Source: Streptomyces indicus | Lineage (GTDB): Bacteria > Actinomycetota > Actinomycetes > Streptomycetales > Streptomycetaceae | Assembly (NCBI RefSeq): GCF_900100315.1 | Contig: NZ_FNFF01000011.1 | Location: forward strand, 170,858 to 234,857 | DNA: 64,000 nt | Direction of reading: 5' to 3' | Part shown: positions 38,735 to 46,543 of the stretch, piece by piece | Layout: each line of letters opens with the position of its first letter | Position numbering within the stretch: the first letter of the stretch is position 1 | Made by a program: the position numbers and the translations under genes | The notes under the pieces: model-generated | Seen by the model: only the letters and a program-made list of their open reading frames with translations | The model's database searches: none | What the model was told of the DNA's origin: nothing

Positions 38735-41419
38735 CTACGGCGCCATGTTGTCGCCGATGTGGGCCGTGGCCGACGCGCCCAGCTGCGAGCTGCCGGTGTA
38801 GAGCCCGCCCGTGACCGACGTGAGCGTGGACCGGCCGGGGGCGAAGGTGAACTGGCCCGCGCCCGCGTCCTCGCCGTCGCCGCCGACCACGACGTCCGCC
38901 TTGCCGTCACCGGTGAAGTCGGCGGCCGAGACGGCGGATCCGAAGCGGTCGTTGGTCTCCGTGGCGCCCGGCATCCCGGAGGTGTCCTGGCTGAGGGAGA
39001 CCGTGCCCGCGCCGTTGATGCCCGTCGACGTGCCCTTGAAGAACAGCGTCGTGCCCGCGTCCGCCCGGTTGCCGTCCCGCGTCATGTCCTCGCGCGGCGC
39101 ACCGGCCAGGAGGTCGATCCAGCCGTCGCCGTTGTAGTCGCCGGCCGAGACCGACCAGCCGAGCGCGTCGCCCGACTCGGCGGAGCCCGGGACGCCGGAG
39201 GTGTTCTGGTGCAGGGTGCGGATGCCGGAGAACCCGGTGGACGTGCCGTACACCATCGTCACCTGGCCGCCCGCGTAGGCGCCCGACTCGGCGGTGTAGG
39301 GCTGGCCGATGACGATGTCGTCGTAGCCGTTGTTGTTGAAGTCGGCGGCGACGACGGAGCGTCCGCCCGCGATGTTCAGCTTGCCGACGGCCGTGAGACC
39401 CGAGGCGCCGCCCTTGAACCAGCGGACCTCGGCCTTGCCCGTGTCGGTGCGCACGTAGGTGGCCGCGACGTCCGCGTAGCCGTCGCCGTTGAAGTCGCCG
39501 GACGTGGCGTCGGTGTACTTGACCGGCACGGTGGCGACGGTGCCGGAGACCTGGCCCTTGCCGGTGTGCGAGGCCCACCACATGCCGTCCGTACTGGACT
39601 TGCCCTCGCCGAGCGCGAACAGGTCGGCCCTGCCGTCGGCGTCGAAGTCGCCGGCGGCGACGGCGGAGCCGAGGCGGGCGCCGGTCACGGTGCGGCCGGA
39701 GATCGTGCCGTGCCACGCGCCGGAGGTCAGGCCAGGACCGTACAGGACCGTGAGCGCGCCGCTGTCGGCGTAGCCGGCGCTGCCGTCCTCGCCCGGGGCG
39801 CCGACGACCAGGTCGCCCCAGCCGTCGCCGTTCACATCGCCCACGGCCGTGGACTGACCCCACTGGTCACCGGATTCGGTGGCGCCGGGGACGCCGCTGC
39901 TGTTCTGCGTCAGCGTCAGCCGCCCCGAGGCCGTGACACCCGTCGTACGGCCGGGGGCCACGATCACCGAACCGCCGCTGGACGCGCGCGGGGCGCCGAC
40001 CACGAGCTCGGCGAGACCGTCGCGGAGGGTGCCGGCGGCCGGGCGGATGTCGGTGGTGGGCAGGGCGTGCGAGATGCCGGGGCGGGCGGCGAAGGCGCGG
40101 ATCTGGCCCAGCTTCGCGTACAGGCCCTTGCCCGGGCAGAGCGTGGAGTTGGTGTCACGGTGTCCGAAGACCCGCGGCAGGGTGATCGACGTGCCCTTGG
40201 CGATCTTGTTGCCCTGGGTGAGGTCGCCTGCGGAGGTCAGGGTCACATTGCTGTTCGGGCTCACGTTGTACTGGCCCAGACGCCAGGCCGCGATCCGCGC
40301 GATGGAGTCGAGCGCGGCCCGGGTGGGCGGAGCGGTCTCCGTGTTGCCCAGGAAGGCGATGCCGAGCGTGTCGGTGTTGAACCCGTAGTCGTGGGCGCCC
40401 TTCACCGGCAGGTCCACACCGCCGCTGCGGCCCTCGAAGATCTGGCCGCACTTGTCGACGAGGAAGTTGTAGCCGATGTCGAAGTAGCCCTTGGCGATGT
40501 GGGCTTCCTGGTGCGCGCGGATCTGCGCCGCGGAGTCCTTGCAGGACGTGCTGTTGTCCACGTCCACACCGGTGTGGTGGACGACGACGGCCTTGATCTC
40601 CGCGTTGTACTCGGGCGTCCCGTTGTGCTCGACCTCCGGGTCGGCCCACTGGCTCTGCGGGATGATCGGCGGCCGCGCCACCTTGGACGGCAGCGGCGCC
40701 GGGACCGTCGGCGACGGGGACGCGGTGGGCGACTGCGACGGGCTGACGCTCGCCGACGCGGAGGGGGCCGGACTCTGGGTGGCCGGCGCCGACGGCTCCG
40801 TACTCGCGGACGGATCCGCGCTCGCCGACGGTTCTCCGCTCGCCGACGGGGTGCCCGCGGGCGGGGTTGTCTCCTCGGCGGGCAGCGCGAACGCGGCCGG
40901 TTCCAGCTGCGTCTTGGCGGCGGCCGCCTCCCTGGGCGTCACACCCGGGTCGATCAGCTTGAGGTCGATGCCCTTGGGCAGACCGGCCGTGGTCGAGCCG
41001 TCGGCTGCGGTGACCCGTACCTCGACGGCGTCCGAACCGCCCGTCCACAGCGGCTCGGTGCCGCCGCGCACACCCTTGGCCTCGCTGCCGTCCGCGGAGT
41101 TCTCCACCTCCAGGACCTGCCAGGCGGACCAGTCACCCGTCTCGACCGAACGGACCCGGACCTCCGCCTTGCCGTCCAGCTTCGCCTTGGCGCTGTCCCA
41201 GGTGAGCATCAGGCTGCTGAACTGACGCGTGTCCTGCCGGTCCACCCCCTTGCGCCCGGCACCCTGCGCCTCCAGCGCCATGGTGCGCACGGACGCGTCA
41301 CGCGCCCGCAGCGCCTCGCCGCCCGGCTTGTCGTCCGTCTGGCCGGCCACCGCGTACGTGGCGATCCCCGCCCCGCTCGCCACCACCGCGGCCAGCGTCA
41401 GCCAGGCCCGCCGCTTCAT
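38735..41419 (-). CDS. Secreted PGRP-type N-acetylmuramoyl-L-alanine amidase with FG-GAP repeats
   Basis: An 894-residue secreted protein. Signal peptide MKRRAWLTLAAVVASGAGIA; a beta-rich domain (about 30-165); a Ser/Pro/Ala-rich linker (about 185-240); an amidase_2/PGRP domain (about 245-420) with VVVHHTGVD, SCKDSAAQIRAHQEAHIAKGYFDIGYNFLVDKCGQIFEGR (in parts) and FGHRDTNSTLCPG giving the Zn ligands; then seven or so FG-GAP/VCBS-type repeats (DVNGDGWGDLVVGAPGED, DFNGDGYADVAA, DFNNNGYDDIVIGQP, DYNGDGWIDLLAGAPRED) with calcium-loop DxNxDGxxD motifs. It cleaves the MurNAc-L-Ala bond; the propeller may bind wall polymer. The ATG at 41419 is chosen; an in-frame N-terminal extension exists. Confidence 0.93.
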   Translation of the reverse strand: MKRRAWLTLAAVVASGAGIATYAVAGQTDDKPGGEALRARDASVRTMALEAQGAGRKGVDRQDTRQFSSLMLTWDSAKAKLDGKAEVRVRSVETGDWSAWQVLEVENSADGSEAKGVRGGTEPLWTGGSDAVEVRVTAADGSTTAGLPKGIDLKLIDPGVTPREAAAAKTQLEPAAFALPAEETTPPAGTPSASGEPSASADPSASTEPSAPATQSPAPSASASVSPSQSPTASPSPTVPAPLPSKVARPPIIPQSQWADPEVEHNGTPEYNAEIKAVVVHHTGVDVDNSTSCKDSAAQIRAHQEAHIAKGYFDIGYNFLVDKCGQIFEGRSGGVDLPVKGAHDYGFNTDTLGIAFLGNTETAPPTRAALDSIARIAAWRLGQYNVSPNSNVTLTSAGDLTQGNKIAKGTSITLPRVFGHRDTNSTLCPGKGLYAKLGQIRAFAARPGISHALPTTDIRPAAGTLRDGLAELVVGAPRASSGGSVIVAPGRTTGVTASGRLTLTQNSSGVPGATESGDQWGQSTAVGDVNGDGWGDLVVGAPGEDGSAGYADSGALTVLYGPGLTSGAWHGTISGRTVTGARLGSAVAAGDFDADGRADLFALGEGKSSTDGMWWASHTGKGQVSGTVATVPVKYTDATSGDFNGDGYADVAATYVRTDTGKAEVRWFKGGASGLTAVGKLNIAGGRSVVAADFNNNGYDDIVIGQPYTAESGAYAGGQVTMVYGTSTGFSGIRTLHQNTSGVPGSAESGDALGWSVSAGDYNGDGWIDLLAGAPREDMTRDGNRADAGTTLFFKGTSTGINGAGTVSLSQDTSGMPGATETNDRFGSAVSAADFTGDGKADVVVGGDGEDAGAGQFTFAPGRSTLTSVTGGLYTGSSQLGASATAHIGDNMAP

Positions 41420-41951
41420 GCTCAGCGGCTTGTACGCATGACTGGCCGGCTCGGGCCGCGCATGTCTCGAACGTTCCGTGTTCCGCGGGCTCAATGCCCC
41501 ACCCCTCGCAGATTTCCTTCGGACTGCTCCCGGCACGCGGCGCTCGCGACGTTCGTCCGCTCGCGCCGTCCGGGAGGCTCTCGGCCTTCGACGGATCGGA
41601 GATGCGTCGGAGGGCTTCATGCTGTCCAGCGTGCGGAGGCGCGCATTCGTCACAGGTGTCACGGGAGGCACAGCTGTTTGGGCGGGAAACGGCTGTCGAC
41701 GGGGGTCTGCGGGGCTTGTCCGGTAGGTCCGCGGGGCTCGTCCGGTGGCTCCGTGGGCCCGACTGCGACCGGGGGTACCGCCGTACCTCGTGAAGTGCCG
41801 TGTTCCGGACGGGTGTTGCCCCCTCCGGACGGCCCGTACGGGTGGGGATGCTGTGACGTTTCCTTGCGGGGCGGCGCTGTATGCCCAGGAGTGCGGGTGC
41901 GGTGCACAGGGGCGTCGCGGCGGAGCGGAACCGGGACGGGGGTACGGGACG
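41420..41951. other. Divergent 532-bp intergenic region with shared motif copy 2
   Basis: No convincing gene. It separates the divergent amidase and lipoprotein genes. An in-frame reading extends the amidase upstream to about 41619 but lacks a good start. At 41853-41881 it contains GTGACGTTTCC-N5-GGGCGGCGCTGTA, the second copy of the motif at 38030, 70 bp before the lipoprotein ATG. Repeated CGGGGSTYGTCCGGT units occur at 41710-41750. Confidence 0.6.
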
Positions 41952-42758
41952 ATGGGACCGGTTGTGACGGTGCGGAAGGTGCTCGGGCTGTGCCTGGTGG
42001 CGGGGCTGCTCGTGTCGTGTGCGGGTGCGCCCGGGCGTGACCGTGCCGAGGAGGGCGGGCGGGACCGGGCCGGGGTGAAGGCCGGCAAGGTGGCCGGGCA
42101 GGGGCGAGGGGGCGCGCGTGGCGAAGAGTTGGCCGCCGAGGCGTTCCGGCTGTTCAGGGAGGCCGACTCCGTACGGATGACGCGTACGGACGCAGGCCGC
42201 AAGGCCTCCCTGCTCATGGACCGGGAGGGCAACTGCACCGGTACGTACGACGGTGGGCCCATGAGGCGGGCCGAGGTCGTCGTCGTTGCGGGGCGGCAGG
42301 GCGCCGGGGCCGTGTACATCCGGTATACGGAGCGGGCGTTGGCCGAGATCCTCGAAGAGGCCGAGCGGCGCGGGCCCGCCACCGAGGCGGAGGTGGGGCC
42401 CAAGGTCGAGCTGATCCGCGGCAAGTTCCTGAAGATGCCGGATCCGCAGGGGAAGTTCGGCACGCAGTGCAGTCTCGAGACGGGAGCGCGGACGCTGCCG
42501 CGCGAGACCGAGGGCGTGCAGGCCGGGGAGCCGACGGTTCGGGGCGGGGTGAAGGTCGTGCCGCTGACGGATGCGGCCGACGACGAGACCACCCTGTACG
42601 TCGCCGCCGAGGGGCCCGCGTACCTACGGTTCGTGGTGCTGGGGACCGGCGGCGAGATCCGCTTCTCCGATTACGGCGCACGCGTGTCCGCGAAGGCCCC
42701 GCCCGCCCACCTCGTCGTCGAGGCCGACGACATGGCCGGCGGGTTGCTCGACGCGTAG
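41952..42758 (+). CDS. Predicted lipoprotein
   Basis: A 268-residue protein with signal VRKVLGLCLVAGLLVSCAG; the lipobox VSC places the acylated Cys near residue 23. The mature part has a Gly/Arg-rich linker and a LolA/LppX-like alternating pattern (LFREADSVRMTRTD, CTGTYDGG, KFLKMPDPQGKFGTQCSLE, TTLYVAAEGPAYLRFVVLGTGGEIRFSDYGARVSAKAP in parts), as in LprG/LppX-type lipoproteins. Export of a lipid or glycolipid is possible (inference). The ATG at 41952 or GTG at 41964 may be used. Confidence 0.82.
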   Translation: MGPVVTVRKVLGLCLVAGLLVSCAGAPGRDRAEEGGRDRAGVKAGKVAGQGRGGARGEELAAEAFRLFREADSVRMTRTDAGRKASLLMDREGNCTGTYDGGPMRRAEVVVVAGRQGAGAVYIRYTERALAEILEEAERRGPATEAEVGPKVELIRGKFLKMPDPQGKFGTQCSLETGARTLPRETEGVQAGEPTVRGGVKVVPLTDAADDETTLYVAAEGPAYLRFVVLGTGGEIRFSDYGARVSAKAPPAHLVVEADDMAGGLLDA

Positions 42759-42836
42759 GCCGGTCCGCGGCGTGCAGTGTTGTCCGCCCGACCGGTCGGC
42801 TCGGCGCTCACCCCTGACGGAGAGCCGCAAGCGAAC

Positions 42837-42876
42837 AGCCGGAGGCCGCCACCCCCCACAGGAGAGGCCTCCGGCT
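42837..42876 (+). terminator. Hairpin terminator after the lipoprotein gene
   Basis: AGCCGGAGGCC (42837-42847) pairs with GGCCTCCGGCT (42866-42876), an 11-bp perfect stem with an 18-nt loop, 78 bp past the stop. Confidence 0.85.
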
Positions 42877-42944
42877 GCCGCCGTGTGCGGGCGGTCCTTG
42901 GGGGGAGACGCCCGCATTCTGTTCTGCGTCGGGGGTGCGGTTTG

Positions 42945-42972
42945 TGTCACACCCCGCTCGGTGACCCTGTAG
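42945..42972 (+). promoter_or_regulatory. Candidate ECF promoter (TGTCAC-N16-CTGTAG)
   Basis: TGTCAC (42945-42950), 16 bp, then CTGTAG (42967-42972) upstream of the second ECF sigma gene. TGTCAC-type -35 elements are known for some ECF groups. Recognition by the adjacent sigma is inference. Confidence 0.3.
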
Positions 42973-43043
42973 TTGCACGTTGTACAAACATGGACGTGAC
43001 ACCCGTTCACGCCGTAGCGTGCTGGATCGCACGGGGCTGCTAC

Positions 43044-43781
43044 ATGGGCAGGATTGAGGCATTGCTGGGGGACGACGCGGAGCTGACCGCCGCGGTACTC
43101 GCGGCACAGGGTGGGGACGAGACCGCGTTCCGCACCGTGTACCGCGCGGTGCATCCGCGGCTGCTCGGCTATGTCCGCACCCTGGTCGGGGACCTCGACG
43201 CCGAGGACATCACCTCCGAGGCCTGGCTCCAGATCGCGCGCGACCTCGACCGCTTCGAGGGGGACGCCGACCGCTTCCGCGGCTGGACGGCGCGGATCGC
43301 CCGCAACCGTGCGCTCGATCACATACGGATGCGGGGGCGCCGCCCCGTGATCGGCGGCGACGAAACCGAACTCACCGGCAAACCGGGCGAGTCGGACACC
43401 GCCGGTGAGGCCATGGAGGCCCTCGCGACCGGCGACACCCTCGCGCTCATCGCGCAGCTCCCGCAGGACCAGGCCGAGGCCGTGGTGCTCCGCGTGGTCG
43501 TCGGCCTCGACGCCAAGAGCGCGGCCCGCACCCTCGGCAAACGCCCCGGCGCCGTCCGTACCGCCGCGCACCGCGGTCTGAAGCGCCTCGCCGAACTCCT
43601 CGGCGCCGACGGGCAGTCGGCGGACGGCGGCCTCGACGGCGTACCCGGACAGCGCGCCGGACACCACCACCCGGGCCCGCGCGGGCGGCACGGGGTCACG
43701 CACGAACGTCCCGACGATGCGGAGCACGGCCGGGCCGGCGGTGTGACGCATTCACGGATGCGGACGCAGAAGGACATGTGA
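43044..43781 (+). CDS. ECF-family RNA polymerase sigma factor
   Basis: A 245-residue group 4 sigma factor. Region 2 about residues 25-95 (ETAFRTVYRAVHPRLLGYVRTLVGDLDAEDITSEAWLQIARDLDRFEGD in parts; FRGWTARIARNRALDHIR), region 4 about 130-185 (IAQLPQDQAEAVVLRVVVGLDAKSAARTLGKRPGAVRTAAHRGLKRLAELL in parts). A 55-residue His/Gly/Asp-rich C-terminal tail follows region 4. The downstream gene overlaps its stop by one base (TGATG) and encodes a single-pass membrane protein, its likely regulator. An upstream in-frame ATG at 42990 is possible. Confidence 0.92.
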   Translation: MGRIEALLGDDAELTAAVLAAQGGDETAFRTVYRAVHPRLLGYVRTLVGDLDAEDITSEAWLQIARDLDRFEGDADRFRGWTARIARNRALDHIRMRGRRPVIGGDETELTGKPGESDTAGEAMEALATGDTLALIAQLPQDQAEAVVLRVVVGLDAKSAARTLGKRPGAVRTAAHRGLKRLAELLGADGQSADGGLDGVPGQRAGHHHPGPRGRHGVTHERPDDAEHGRAGGVTHSRMRTQKDM

Positions 43782-44905
43782 TGGCGGACGAGTACGACCG
43801 GTGGTTGACGAAGGACGCCGCGGAGCGATTGCTGCGCGGCGAGCCTCTCGGTGCCATCGGTGACGGCCGCCACGACGGCGACGGCCGCCACGACGGTGAC
43901 GCGGCGGCGCGGGCCGAGCGGCTCGCGCGGGCCCTGGACGCGGCCCGCCCGGAGCCCGGCCCCGCGCCCGGGGAACTTCCCGGTGAATCGGCCGCGTTGG
44001 CGGCCTTCCGCACGGTCGGGCCCGGGCGGCAGGCCGCCGCTGCTTCCTCAGTCGCCGCCTCGGCCGTGTCCTCGTCCGTCACGTCCTCGTCCGCGGCGGT
44101 ACGGATCGGCAGGGGGAGCCATGCCGCCCCAGGCCGCACCCTGTGGGGCAGGCCCCTGCGGTTCGGTCTGGCCGCCGCGCTCGCCGCCTGCACGATCGGC
44201 GGGGTGGCCGTGGCCGCCGGCACCGGAGTGCTGCCGACCCCTTTCGGGGGCGACGAGCCGGCCCCCGCCGCCTCCGTGTCCGTGGGCGTCAGCGAGTCGC
44301 CGGCCACGCCGCTGCCCGATGTCACCTCGCCCGACGCCACCGGGGATGAGCCCGCCACGGACGCGGAATCGGACCCCACCACGACCCAGCCCGACAGCGC
44401 GGGCCGCTCGTCCGAGGGTCCGGGCGGGAGCTCCGACGAGAGCAGCAGGGACCGCAGCGGCTCCGGCGAGCGTGGCGAGTGGTCCAAGGACGACTGGTAC
44501 ACCCGCGTCGTGCAGGCCTGCCGGGACTACACCTCGGGCAAGCCGCTCGACGGCGACCGCCGCAAGCGCCTCGAGGAGGCGGCGAAGGATCCCGGCGAGA
44601 TCCGGCGCTACTGCGACAAGGTCCTCGACGGAGGCAACGACCGCGGCGGCGACGGCAACGGCCAGGGCGGCGGCGACGACGGCGGAGCGGAAGGCGGCGC
44701 GCCGGGCGGCGGCCCGGGCGACGGCGAGGGCGGCGAAGGCGGAGAGGGCGGCTCCGGTGAGGGCGGCGAGGGAGACATAGGCGGCCCGGGCGCATCGAGC
44801 GCACCCGCGGCCCCGGCCCCCCGGCCGAACCCCACGGACGCGGCCGCCGCCGGAGCGACCTCCGTCCCCGACCCGTCGCCGGAGCCCTCGACCCCGGCGT
44901 CCTGA
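43781..44905 (+). CDS. Putative anti-sigma/membrane partner of the ECF sigma factor
   Basis: A 374-residue protein with an N-terminal cytoplasmic part of about 120 residues containing two direct GRHDGD repeats near residue 30, one transmembrane helix (FGLAAALAACTIGGVAVAAGTGV, about residues 130-152) and a long Ser/Thr/Glu and then Gly/Asp/Glu-rich extracytoplasmic region. A short conserved-looking helix WYTRVVQACRDYTSGKPLDGDRRKRLEEAAKDPGEIRRYCDKVLDG (in parts, about 240-285) is embedded in it; this segment is common in such sigma-linked proteins. No zinc motif. Its ATG is coupled to the sigma stop. An anti-sigma role is inference from position. Confidence 0.8.
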   Translation: MADEYDRWLTKDAAERLLRGEPLGAIGDGRHDGDGRHDGDAAARAERLARALDAARPEPGPAPGELPGESAALAAFRTVGPGRQAAAASSVAASAVSSSVTSSSAAVRIGRGSHAAPGRTLWGRPLRFGLAAALAACTIGGVAVAAGTGVLPTPFGGDEPAPAASVSVGVSESPATPLPDVTSPDATGDEPATDAESDPTTTQPDSAGRSSEGPGGSSDESSRDRSGSGERGEWSKDDWYTRVVQACRDYTSGKPLDGDRRKRLEEAAKDPGEIRRYCDKVLDGGNDRGGDGNGQGGGDDGGAEGGAPGGGPGDGEGGEGGEGGSGEGGEGDIGGPGASSAPAAPAPRPNPTDAAAAGATSVPDPSPEPSTPAS

Positions 44906-45581
44906 CCGCCCGACGACCTCCGGCTCGGGCGTCCCGGCCACCTCTGACGCTTTCGGCCCGGCCACCCTGGGCGCCTATCCGTCCGGCAGCCTGACCGTGT
45001 CGGCAGTCCGGTCGCCCGGTCGCCTCGCCCGACGTCTTGACCGCCCGGTCACCCTCAACCTGGCGGACTGATCGACCCCGGCACCCTGACCGTCCGGCGA
45101 CTCCCAGCCCGGCACCCCGACCGTCCCGGCAGTCCCGTCGCCCTGGACACCTCGGCCCGACGGCCTGACCACCCGGTCACCCTCAACCCGGCGGACCGAT
45201 CGACCCCGCCGGACCGATCGACCCCGCCGGACCGGCCGACCCCGGCCGACCGACCGTCCCCGGCGGACCAGCCGGCCGCAGCAGACAAGCCGTCCCCCTC
45301 GTCTGCTGACCGAGCGCTCCCCGCCCCGCCCACAACCCCTCCATCACCCCTCTGACCTGCACTGACGCAGCAGCCCCGAAAAGTTCTCCCCAGGGTGTGA
45401 CACTTTTCGGAGGTCCGGCGCAGTTAGAAGTGAGCCGACTGGTCATCGGCGTGCACGAGCCGGGGTTCCCCCCGTACCCCAGGGCTCTGTGCAGTTGGCG
45501 TGGGCGGGACACGTTCCCCCGGTCCCGCCCGCGCCCTTCACTTCTCCCGAGCCGCCCCTCACCGGCGCGCCCAGCAGCACC
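44906..45581. other. Repeat-rich 676-bp non-coding region
   Basis: Two imperfect copies of about 90 bp (44992-45081 and 45117-45207) share CACCCGGTCACCCTCAACC-like and GGCGGACYGATCGACCCC blocks. 18-bp tandem units GACCGATCGACCCCGCCG follow at 45196-45231. Frames on both strands are open by GC bias but have no consistent start, Shine-Dalgarno or family signature; I regard it as non-coding, possibly decayed. Confidence 0.6.
45376..45410. terminator. A+T-richer hairpin between convergent genes
   Basis: CCGAAAAGT (45376-45384) pairs with ACTTTTCGG (45402-45410), a 9-bp stem with a 17-nt loop. Its A/T-rich stem is unusual for this genome and reads as an intrinsic terminator in both directions. 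An operator is an alternative. Confidence 0.55.
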
Positions 45582-46403
45582 TCACCAGTACACGACGACC
45601 TTGTCCCCGGCCTTCACCTGCTCGAAGAGCGAGGCGATCTTCGCCTCGTCCCGCACGTTCACGCAGCCGTGCGAAGCCCCCGTGTAGCCGCGGGCCTTGA
45701 AGTCCGAGGAGTAGTGGACCGCCTGGCCCTGGCTGAAGAACATCGCGTACGGCATCGGGGTGTCGTAGAGCGTCGAGTGGTGGTGGCGCGACTTGAAGTC
45801 CACCTTGAACTGGCCCTCGCGCGTGGGCGTCAGCTCCGAGCCGAAGCGGACGTCGACGGTGAGCTGCGCCTTGCCGTCGATCATCCACACCAGGGTGCGG
45901 CTGGTCTTGCTGATGCACAGCACCCGGCCCGTCATGCACCGCGGATCCGGCTTCGCGGCCGGCTGGTCCCCGCCCGCGTACAGCTCGAAGTAGCCCGGCT
46001 TCGCGGTCATCCCGAGCAGCTTCTCCCACGTCACCGGGTCGACCTCGCCGGTCTTCGGCAGCCCGCGCTTGCCCTGGAACCCCTTGACCGCCTTGACGGT
46101 CGAGTCCCCGTACGAGCCGTCGGGGTACTCGAAGAGCCAGGCCACCTGCCGCAGCCGCGCCTGGAGTTCGCGCACCTTCTTGCCCTTGTCGCCCGGGCTC
46201 AGGACGGCGCTCTGCGCCTCGGGCCCGTCGGGCTCACCGGTCCCGGACGGCTTCGCCGGCGGCTTGGCGTCCGCGGACTTCGAGGGCTTCGCGGCCGGCT
46301 CGGAAGGAGCGGAGCCCGCCGAGCCCGACACCGTGCACCCCGCGGCCGCGGCCACCACCACGGCTGCGGCGAGAACTCTCCGTATGACGGCGTTCCGCAT
46401 CAT
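45582..46403 (-). CDS. L,D-transpeptidase lipoprotein with peptidoglycan-binding domain
   Basis: A 273-residue lipoprotein: signal MMRNAVIRRVLAAAVVVAAAAGC (lipobox AAGC, Cys about residue 23), a Lys/Pro/Ser-rich linker, a PG_binding_1 domain (about 70-130: SPGDKGKKVRELQARLRQVAW, SYGDSTVKAVKGFQGKRGLPKTG) and a YkuD catalytic domain with HYSSDFKARGYTGASHGCVNVR, whose SHGC-N-R is the active site (Cys about residue 245). It forms 3-3 cross-links in peptidoglycan or links proteins to it. The ATG at 46403 or 46400 has GGGGGGACAGAA upstream. Confidence 0.93.
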   Translation of the reverse strand: MMRNAVIRRVLAAAVVVAAAAGCTVSGSAGSAPSEPAAKPSKSADAKPPAKPSGTGEPDGPEAQSAVLSPGDKGKKVRELQARLRQVAWLFEYPDGSYGDSTVKAVKGFQGKRGLPKTGEVDPVTWEKLLGMTAKPGYFELYAGGDQPAAKPDPRCMTGRVLCISKTSRTLVWMIDGKAQLTVDVRFGSELTPTREGQFKVDFKSRHHHSTLYDTPMPYAMFFSQGQAVHYSSDFKARGYTGASHGCVNVRDEAKIASLFEQVKAGDKVVVYW

Positions 46404-46543
46404 TTCTGTCCCCCCAAGGTCAGACCACGCAAGACCACTCCAGGCCCCGTACCTGTCGCGTGCCCGTACAGATGATTCCCGCGCATGATTGGTTGCGAAC
46501 GCCCTACGGGATCTCCGATGCGTTACCGAAGGGAGACACGGCC

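Noticed and set aside
38759..42040. Plus-strand ORF of 1093 codons opposite the amidase gene
   Set aside because: It is antisense to a gene with clear signal peptide, PGRP and FG-GAP motifs; composition (Arg/Gly/Val-rich, no domains) is that of a GC-bias shadow frame.
45055..45333. Minus-strand 92-codon ORF with GVDRSGG repeats
   Set aside because: Arises from the 18-bp DNA repeats, no Shine-Dalgarno, no start conservation expected; treated as part of the repeat region.
46404..46543. Cobalamin riboswitch upstream of the mutase gene
   Set aside because: The 140-bp spacer is too short for the class and lacks the B12-box; only ordinary promoter sequence can lie there.
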